The notes under the pieces were generated by a model. That model did not search any database and was not told where the DNA came from. It saw only the letters and a list, made by a program, of their open reading frames with translations. From the NCBI GenBank assembly GCA_903931945.1, contig CAIZEI010000009.1:1-57359 (forward strand): 57,359 bases of DNA. Direction: 5' to 3'. The position numbers were made by a program, and so were the translations under genes. The DNA comes from an uncultured Hyphomicrobiales bacterium (lineage in GTDB: Bacteria; Pseudomonadota; Alphaproteobacteria; Rhizobiales; Beijerinckiaceae). The stretch's first letter is position 1, and each line of letters starts with the position of its first letter. Of this stretch, positions 51,553-57,359 are shown in pieces.

Positions 51553-54137
51553 CGCAAATCTCCGGTTCATCAAACTCTGGCGGCGTTTTCCTGCTGCCCC
51601 TGCGATTCGCCCTGCGCGATCTCAGGGGAGGACTGCGGGGCTTTGGAATCTTCCTCGGTTGCATCGCGCTTGGCGTTGCAGCGATTGTCGCTGTCGCCTC
51701 GGTTTCGCGCGGCCTTTCAGAGGGTCTGGCGCGGGAGGGGCGGCGCATCCTTGGCGGCGACGCCGCTTTTGTGTTGATTCACCGCGAGCTGAACAGCAGC
51801 GAACGCGCGTGGCTTGAAGCGCGCGGGTCTGTGGAATCCATTGTCACCATGCGCGCGATGGCTCGCACCGGCGATGGCGATGCAACCCTGGCGGAGATCA
51901 AGGCGGTACCCACCGCATATCCTGCGATTGGCGCTGCGGTCCTTGCGCCAGCCGGAGACCTCGGCGCTGGGCTTGCGGAGCGGGACGGCGTCAACGGATT
52001 TGTCGCTGAAGCTGCGCTCGCCGCGCGGCTCGGTTTAAAGACCGGCGACATCATCATGATCGGCGACGCAAGATTGCAATATCGCGCCGAACTTGTGTCT
52101 GAACCCGACAAGCTCGCAGGCGGGGTTGGCTTTGGCCCACGCGTCATCATGTCGATGAAGGCTTTTCAATCCGCCGGACTGGAGCAGCCGGGATCGCTGG
52201 CGCGCTGGTCGAACCGGTTGATTGTCAAAAACGACGCCGGAACCGGGCCTGTCGATGAAGCCGGCCTGAACGCGATGATTACAACGGCAAAGAATGCTTT
52301 TCCCGAAGCTGGTTGGGAAATCCCGACCCGAAGCAATGTCTCGCCGCAGTTTGAGCAGAATCTCGCGCGCTTCAGCCAGTTTCTGGTTCTCGTCGGTCTG
52401 ACGGCGCTCATTGTCGGCGGCGTCGGCGTCGCCAATGCTGCGCGCGCCTTTGTCGATCGCAAGGCCTATGACTTTGCGACCTTCAAGGCGCTCGGCGCCA
52501 GCGGCGGGCGGGTGTTTGCGATTGCGCTGGCCGAGATTCTGCTGATTGCCGCTTTGGGCGTCGCCATCGGGCTGGCGCTGGGCGCCGCCGCGCCGTTTCT
52601 GGCGGCCTCGGGAATTGCCGCGCTCGACGCCTTTCCTTTTGAGGCCTCGATTTATCCGCGCGAGCTGGCTGCCGGCGCGCTGTATGGTCTCCTGACAGCC
52701 ATCGCCTTTTCGCTCGGACCTTTGGGGCGCGCGCATGACGCGCCTGTTTCGGCGCTGTTCCGCAGCCGGATCGAGCCTGCCAGCGGGCGACCGCGCGCGC
52801 GTTACCTGATTGCGCTGGCGGCCACAGCCGCCCTCCTTGTCCTTGCGATTGTCGGCCTCTCCATCGATCGCAAACTTGCAGGATTCTATGTTCTGGCGAC
52901 AGGCGCGGGATTTGTTGCGCTGCTGGCGATTGCGCAGGCGATCATGTTTGCCGCCGGGCGCCTGCCGAGACCGCGCAACTTCGAATGGCGCTCCGCCATC
53001 GCGAACATTCATCGGCCTGGCGCGCCAACGCCTTCAGTTGTTCTTTCTCTTGGTCTGGGGCTGGCCCTGCTCACGGCGTTGACGCAAATCGACGGCAATC
53101 TGCGCAATCAGTTGCAGCGGACCATGCCCGGCAAAACGCCGAGCTTCTTTTTCCTCGATTTGCGCAATTCGCAAGTTGCCGATTTCAATGCATTCCTGAA
53201 AACCCATGCGCCGCAGGCGGCCATTGAAGAGGTCCCGATGATGCGGGGCCGGATCGTCCGCCTGAATGGCAAACGGCCGGACGAAATCAAGGCCTCTGAT
53301 GAAGCCGCCTGGGCGCTGGAAGGCGACCGGGGCATTACCTTCGCTTCGGCCATTCCTGAAGGGTCAAAAATCGTGGAGGGCGACTGGTGGCCCGAGACCT
53401 ATGCCGGGCCGCCGCTTGTCTCCATGGAGGCGAGCGTCGCCAAAGGCCTTGGGCTGAAGCGTGGCGACAGCATTGTCATCAATGTTCTGGGCCGGAACAT
53501 CACGGCGGAAATCGCCAATTTGCGCGCCGTGAACTGGCGCACGCTGGGCATCAATTTCGTCTTCGTATTTTCACCCGATACGTTTGCAGGCGCGCCATAC
53601 GCGTTGCTGGCGACCGCCACCTTTCCCGGCGCCGCTGACGCCGCCCGCGAAATTGCTCTGCTGAAAGATCTGTCGAAAGCCTTCCCGACAATCACCAGCG
53701 TGCGTGTTCGCGAAGCGCTCGATGCGCTCAATGACATCATGGGGCAATTGACGCTGGCCATCCGTTCGGCGTCCGCCATCGCGCTGATCGCTTCCGCTCT
53801 CGTGCTGGCCGGCGCGATTGCGACAGGTCAGCGCACCCGGCTTTATGAAGGGGTTGTGCTGAAGACGCTTGGCGCAACCCGCAGTCGCCTGCTGGCCATG
53901 CTGCTGATCGAATACGGGCTGCTTGGATTGATCACAGGCGTCTTTGGCCTTGCAGCGGGAGGACTTGCCGCATGGGGCGTTTTGTCCGGCGTGATGAAGC
54001 TCGATGAGGCCGTCTGGCTCTGGCGGCCGGCTCTGGCGGCGGTCGGAATTTCACTGGGCCTGACGATCGGCCTTGGTCTTGCCGGCGCATGGCGGGTGTT
54101 CAGCCAGAAGCCGGCGACGTTTTTGCGTGAGCTTTGA
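51549..54137 (+). CDS. FtsX-family ABC permease (YbbP-like)
   Basis: 862-aa permease with an N-terminal helix (FGIFLGCIALGVAAIVAVASVSRGL), a large periplasmic domain, then three helices. A second half follows with a repeat of periplasmic domain and three helices at the end, the 10-helix YbbP architecture. Motifs: FKALGASGGRVFAIALAEI and its C-terminal counterpart LKTLGATRSRLLAMLLIEY. It overlaps the ATPase gene by 4 nt. Role inferred: mechanotransmission or lipid/esterase-linked export together with the upstream arylesterase. Confidence 0.93.
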   Translation: MTQISGSSNSGGVFLLPLRFALRDLRGGLRGFGIFLGCIALGVAAIVAVASVSRGLSEGLAREGRRILGGDAAFVLIHRELNSSERAWLEARGSVESIVTMRAMARTGDGDATLAEIKAVPTAYPAIGAAVLAPAGDLGAGLAERDGVNGFVAEAALAARLGLKTGDIIMIGDARLQYRAELVSEPDKLAGGVGFGPRVIMSMKAFQSAGLEQPGSLARWSNRLIVKNDAGTGPVDEAGLNAMITTAKNAFPEAGWEIPTRSNVSPQFEQNLARFSQFLVLVGLTALIVGGVGVANAARAFVDRKAYDFATFKALGASGGRVFAIALAEILLIAALGVAIGLALGAAAPFLAASGIAALDAFPFEASIYPRELAAGALYGLLTAIAFSLGPLGRAHDAPVSALFRSRIEPASGRPRARYLIALAATAALLVLAIVGLSIDRKLAGFYVLATGAGFVALLAIAQAIMFAAGRLPRPRNFEWRSAIANIHRPGAPTPSVVLSLGLGLALLTALTQIDGNLRNQLQRTMPGKTPSFFFLDLRNSQVADFNAFLKTHAPQAAIEEVPMMRGRIVRLNGKRPDEIKASDEAAWALEGDRGITFASAIPEGSKIVEGDWWPETYAGPPLVSMEASVAKGLGLKRGDSIVINVLGRNITAEIANLRAVNWRTLGINFVFVFSPDTFAGAPYALLATATFPGAADAAREIALLKDLSKAFPTITSVRVREALDALNDIMGQLTLAIRSASAIALIASALVLAGAIATGQRTRLYEGVVLKTLGATRSRLLAMLLIEYGLLGLITGVFGLAAGGLAAWGVLSGVMKLDEAVWLWRPALAAVGISLGLTIGLGLAGAWRVFSQKPATFLREL

Positions 54138-54210
54138 TGCGCGCTGTGCAAGGGGTCATCGAGCAGCGTTAAGACCCGCCTAACCGCATAATTCAGAATC
54201 GATTGCGATT

Positions 54211-54237
54211 GCCGCAAAGCGGCGTACCTTCGAGGTA
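54211..54237 (+). other. two tandem stem-loops before the acyltransferase gene
   Basis: GCCGC-AAA-GCGGC (54211-54223) and TACCT-TCG-AGGTA (54225-54237) lie back to back about 75-100 bp after the permease stop. The second ends on an alternative ATG. No T-run follows, so termination is uncertain; translation control of the next gene is possible. Confidence 0.3.
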
Positions 54238-54290
54238 TGACCGGCCCGAGGCTGTTTGGCTGCGGCCATCTCGATATATTCGAGGACGCG

Positions 54291-55439
54291 ATGCTATCGC
54301 CTGAAATTGTCATAACGTCTGACCGGGCGGTAAGCCTTGGAGTTCAGACACGCGTAGCGTGGGTCGATATCGCCAAAGGCTGGTGCATTGTCCTGGTGGT
54401 GACGATGCACGCCTCGCTCGGATTCAGCCTTGATCCCGGACCGACCGGCTGGCTGCATTCCGTTGTCGCTTTCGCCAAGCCTTTCCGTATGCCAGATTTT
54501 TTCATGATCGCCGGATTATTTGCCAGCACGGCATTGCGTCTGTCCTGGCGCATCTATCTCGACCGCAAAGTGGTGCATTTCGCCTACTTTTATATGCTCT
54601 GGCTCGGCATCGTACTTTTGGCAAAAGCGCAGACGCTCGACATTGCCTCGCCTGCCGCCTTCGCTAACGCCTACTTGACCGGGCTTGTCGAACCGTTCAG
54701 CACGCTCTGGTTCATCCAGTTGTTGCCGCTCCTGTTTGTCAGCGTGCGGCTCGTCAATCGGGATACGCTGGCGGGCGTGCTCTTTTTTGCAGTATCGATG
54801 CATCTTCTGGCCGCCCTGTTTCCAGAAGGCGGCGTCTACACCATGTCGTCAGGCCTGACGCGCTGGTCCACTTTCAACAATTTTTCGCTGTATTTTATTT
54901 ATTTTCTCGCTGGCGTGCTGCTCCGCAAGCAGATCTTCTCCTTCGCCTCAGCTTCGGCCGCCCGCCCCGTCCATACGGTCAGCGGACTTGTCATATGGGG
55001 CGCCATTGAAGCCTGGGCGGTTTATAACGGCTTGCCCCAAATTCCTGGCCTGACGCTGCTGTTCGGTTTTGCCGGCGCCTTCGCAATTGTCGCCGGATCC
55101 TCTCTGCTGGCGCGTTTCAACCTGATGCGCGCGCTCGCCTATTGCGGGCAGCGCTCGCTTTATATCTATCTGTCTTTCGTCCTGCCGATGGGATTCGCGC
55201 GCATTGCGATCTTGAAGTCAGGATTGATTTCCAACGTCGGCTGGATGTCGCTGATCGATGTCGCTATCGCTATCGGCGCCTCCCTGGCGTTGTATGAACT
55301 GACCGCCCACTCCTGGCTGGCGTTCCTGTTCAAACGGCCCGCCTTTGTGCGGATGCCCGAATGGCCAGCCCTGGGCGCCGGCTGGAGCGGCGCGGCGCGC
55401 AACCAGCATCAGGAACTCGGCAGTCGTGTCCTGAGATAG
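54291..55439 (+). CDS. acyltransferase-3 family membrane protein
   Basis: 382-aa integral membrane acyltransferase with about 10 helices. The N-terminal motif RVAWVDIAKGWCIVLVVTMHASL and the R-x10-H spacing (RMPDFFMIAGLF follows) are typical of OafB/OpgC/NodX-like enzymes. They transfer acyl groups to surface glycans or small molecules. ATG 54291 has GAGG 5 nt upstream and is preferred over 54237, which lies in a hairpin. It is monocistronic. Acceptor unknown. Confidence 0.85.
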   Translation: MLSPEIVITSDRAVSLGVQTRVAWVDIAKGWCIVLVVTMHASLGFSLDPGPTGWLHSVVAFAKPFRMPDFFMIAGLFASTALRLSWRIYLDRKVVHFAYFYMLWLGIVLLAKAQTLDIASPAAFANAYLTGLVEPFSTLWFIQLLPLLFVSVRLVNRDTLAGVLFFAVSMHLLAALFPEGGVYTMSSGLTRWSTFNNFSLYFIYFLAGVLLRKQIFSFASASAARPVHTVSGLVIWGAIEAWAVYNGLPQIPGLTLLFGFAGAFAIVAGSSLLARFNLMRALAYCGQRSLYIYLSFVLPMGFARIAILKSGLISNVGWMSLIDVAIAIGASLALYELTAHSWLAFLFKRPAFVRMPEWPALGAGWSGAARNQHQELGSRVLR

Positions 55440-55627
55440 ACTCAATCTGAACGCTGCTCGCCAATTCGCGCGTCGCACGACGGAGCATATTCAACTCCTA
55501 ATTCATCGATTTCAGTCTCTCGTTCATTCCAGGCCAGATGGCGTCGGCGGTCTGGTCGAGGGGCCGAACCGGGTTGCTTTAGAGCCATGACTTGGTAGGG
55601 TTGCTCCCTCAATATATTCAACAAACC

Positions 55628-55642
55628 TGACGTCCGACGTCA
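55628..55642. promoter_or_regulatory. palindrome TGACGTC-C-GACGTCA upstream of the dioxygenase
   Basis: A perfect 15-bp palindrome with one central base, 45 bp before the dioxygenase ATG, in an otherwise gene-free 248-bp region (55440-55687). Candidate operator; no regulator gene is adjacent. Confidence 0.4.
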
Positions 55643-55687
55643 AAAGGCTGCTTCCATAAAAGGCGGCCCATCGCCGCAGGAGGAGCC

Positions 55688-56566
55688 ATGACTTTCCAAA
55701 TTCACTCGCTGTCGCCGACCGCTGCGGAGATCGCGGGTCTCGATTGCAGCCGCGCCCTGCCGCCTGAAACGCTCGAGGCATTGCGCGCAGCGCTGAAGGA
55801 GCACCCGGTCATCTGCATACGCGATCAGCATCTGGACGCGCCCGGGCTGGGCGCCTTTGCACGGCGCCTTGGGCCGCTCGAAAAGCAGGACCGCAGCGCC
55901 TTCTGCCATCCCGATGACAGCGACATTCTGATTCTCTCGAATGACCGTCGCGCGGATGGAAGCCAGATCGGCATCGTCGACGCCGGTGATTTCTGGCATT
56001 CCGATTCCTCGCATATGTCTGAGCCCTGCCGTTATACGATGCTGTACGCGGTGCAAAATCCGATAAAAGGCGGCGACACGCATTATATCGACATGCGCAA
56101 GGTCTATGAGGCCCTCCCCGCCAGCCTCAAGAACGAGATCGCAGGCTGCGAGGCCGTGCATCACGTATCCAAAACGCTGAATCCGCGTGTCACTGTTTCA
56201 GCCGAACGCGCGGGCGCTGCTGACTATTACAAGAGCCGGGAGACAGCGACGAAATCCGTCACACAACCCATGGTGCGCACGCATCCTGAATCGGGCGAAC
56301 AGGCCCTGTATATTTCCCCGCGCTTCACGATCGCCATTGCGGGGATGGATGACGCCGAGGCGCAGCCGCTGCTCGACGAGCTCTTCCGGTTCATGTTCTC
56401 AAATCCGGCCTGGCAATATACGCACAAATGGCGGGATAACGATCTTGTCATCTGGGACAATGCCTGCCTCAACCATATGGCGGGCGGCGGCTATGAGTAT
56501 CCTGATGTGAGACGGATGCACCGGGCGACGGTGGCTGGCGATCGGCCTTTCTACCGGGCCTCCTGA
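55688..56566 (+). CDS. TauD/TfdA-family Fe(II)/2-oxoglutarate dioxygenase
   Basis: 292-aa dioxygenase. Iron ligands: HSD in DFWHSDSSHMSEP (about residue 102) and a distal His in NACLNHMAGG or RRMHRATVAGDRP; the latter fits the usual C-terminal HxxxR site. AGGAGG lies 4 nt from the ATG. Members oxidise taurine, 2,4-D, sulfonates and related acids, coupling to 2-oxoglutarate decarboxylation. No sulfonate transporter gene is adjacent. Substrate unknown. Confidence 0.9.
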   Translation: MTFQIHSLSPTAAEIAGLDCSRALPPETLEALRAALKEHPVICIRDQHLDAPGLGAFARRLGPLEKQDRSAFCHPDDSDILILSNDRRADGSQIGIVDAGDFWHSDSSHMSEPCRYTMLYAVQNPIKGGDTHYIDMRKVYEALPASLKNEIAGCEAVHHVSKTLNPRVTVSAERAGAADYYKSRETATKSVTQPMVRTHPESGEQALYISPRFTIAIAGMDDAEAQPLLDELFRFMFSNPAWQYTHKWRDNDLVIWDNACLNHMAGGGYEYPDVRRMHRATVAGDRPFYRAS

Positions 56567-56629
56567 ATCGGCGCCGCGCAGATATGCCAAGGGCGAAAAG
56601 GCGGGAATCAAAGCTCACGCCGATACGCA

Positions 56630-57358
56630 TCAATATTCGAGAGACACGTTGATCGGTCCGCCGAGCGGCGAAGGCGGATAGGGCGCGCTTTGCCGGATCG
56701 CGTTCATCGCGGCTTCGTCGCGGCCGGGGACGCTGCTCCGATGCACCAGCCGGGGAGAGAGAATCTTGCCTGCGCCATCGATCGTAAACGAAATTTCCCC
56801 GCCCGTGCGCGGCCCGTAAAGACCGGGGAAATGCACCTGGACCATCCCGAAAATGATGGAGAAAAAATTCACCTGCGCCTGACCTGTGGCGATTGGCGCC
56901 ATGGGAGCGGCGGTCGCCGATTTATAGTCCTGCAAAAAGGCCATCGTGCCCACCTGCCGGCTAAGCGGTCCAACAGGCTTTTCTGGCGGCGTTTCCGCTT
57001 GCCCGCTCTGCCCCGCCGCAACATCCTGCTCGGCGGGCGCGGCGAGCGGTTTGACGATTTCGGCGTCGGGCCGGACATCCAGCGGTTTTGACATCGGCTT
57101 TTCGGCCGCAAGGGTTTCCCGACCGCGCGGCTGCGGCGCGTCATTCAGCGCCTCGCGCGCCGGTCGGGCGGCCTCGGCAGGCGGCTGTTGCACCGGCGAT
57201 TTTGAAACCTCGTCGGGCGCCTTGCGGTCGTTTTTCTCATTATTTTGGGCGCGCGGCGCATCGTTCGCAAAGGTCTCGCTCAGCGATGCGGGCGGCGGCG
57301 GCGGTTCTTTTGCAGCATTGTTCTGCGGCTGTTGCGCCGGCGGAGGCGGCTCCTGCAC
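56630..57358 (-). CDS. TonB-family energy transducer, 5' end cut by window edge
   Basis: At least 242 residues of a protein whose frame runs off the right edge. A long proline-rich periplasmic spacer (EPPPPAQQPQNN; KEPPPPPASLSE) is followed by a C-terminal TonB-like domain of about 85 residues (GGEISFTIDGAGKILSPRLVHRSS and the final INVSLEY). The membrane anchor must lie outside the window. It would energise outer-membrane transporters using ExbBD. The GTG at 57358 is probably not the true start. Confidence 0.8.
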   Translation of the reverse strand: MQEPPPPAQQPQNNAAKEPPPPPASLSETFANDAPRAQNNEKNDRKAPDEVSKSPVQQPPAEAARPAREALNDAPQPRGRETLAAEKPMSKPLDVRPDAEIVKPLAAPAEQDVAAGQSGQAETPPEKPVGPLSRQVGTMAFLQDYKSATAAPMAPIATGQAQVNFFSIIFGMVQVHFPGLYGPRTGGEISFTIDGAGKILSPRLVHRSSVPGRDEAAMNAIRQSAPYPPSPLGGPINVSLEY

Positions 57359-57359
57359 A

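Noticed and set aside
1..57359. CRISPR arrays, insertion sequences, phage genes
   Set aside because: No regularly spaced repeats, transposases, integrases or phage structural genes were recognised anywhere in the window.

Overview
The window is GC-rich DNA from an alphaproteobacterium, most likely of the Hyphomicrobiales (Rhizobiales). The evidence is the housekeeping content: rpsA-sppA-ihfB in series, rpsT next to dnaA, secB, and a YciB-type gene next to ftsY. The many periplasmic Bug-type binding proteins and MmgE/PrpD enzymes point to a carboxylate- and aromatic-scavenging lifestyle. I cannot name a genus. I saw no rRNA, tRNA, CRISPR array or insertion sequence.

Layout: (1) 0-9.5 kb is an accessory catabolic block. 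It holds two Bug receptors, an amidohydrolase-type decarboxylase, a CocE/NonD esterase, a cupin, a secreted phosphoesterase and a fumarylacetoacetase-like enzyme, then a VapBC toxin-antitoxin pair and a solitary ABC binding protein. (2) 9.5-14.7 kb is a leftward tricarballylate operon, tcuC-tcuA-tcuB, ending in a spermidine-synthase-fold gene. (3) 14.9-19.7 kb has pyrF, an LTXXQ periplasmic protein and a polysaccharide pair (chain-length regulator plus polymerase-like membrane protein) behind a long, hairpin-rich upstream region. (4) 19.7-36.2 kb is mostly core genome: secB, ihfB, sppA, rpsA, dnaA, rpsT, yciB, ftsY. Interspersed are an MmgE/PrpD enzyme, a flippase, a marR-emrA-emrB efflux operon and a quinone-oxidoreductase-like gene. 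(5) 37-45.3 kb is a second catabolic block: Rieske oxygenase plus PrpD; a CoA transferase; Bug receptor, Tat-exported PrpD and BKACE; and an orphan ABC permease. (6) 45.3-57.4 kb has repair and housekeeping genes (msrA, pirin, thpR), an MntA antitoxin with a decayed HepT toxin, an arylesterase divergent from an ABC ATPase/FtsX-permease pair, an acyltransferase, a TauD-like dioxygenase and a truncated TonB-like gene.

How the genes may work together: the two catabolic blocks pair periplasmic carboxylate receptors with hydrolases, decarboxylases, an oxygenase and CoA chemistry. This suggests uptake and breakdown of unusual organic acids, but the substrates cannot be read from sequence. The tcu genes should oxidise tricarballylate to cis-aconitate. 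I found no clear new defence system. The observations most worth following are the block at 37-45 kb with its apparently Tat-exported PrpD enzyme, the HepT toxin with its catalytic centre deleted, the tcu operon without tcuR, and several palindromic operator candidates.
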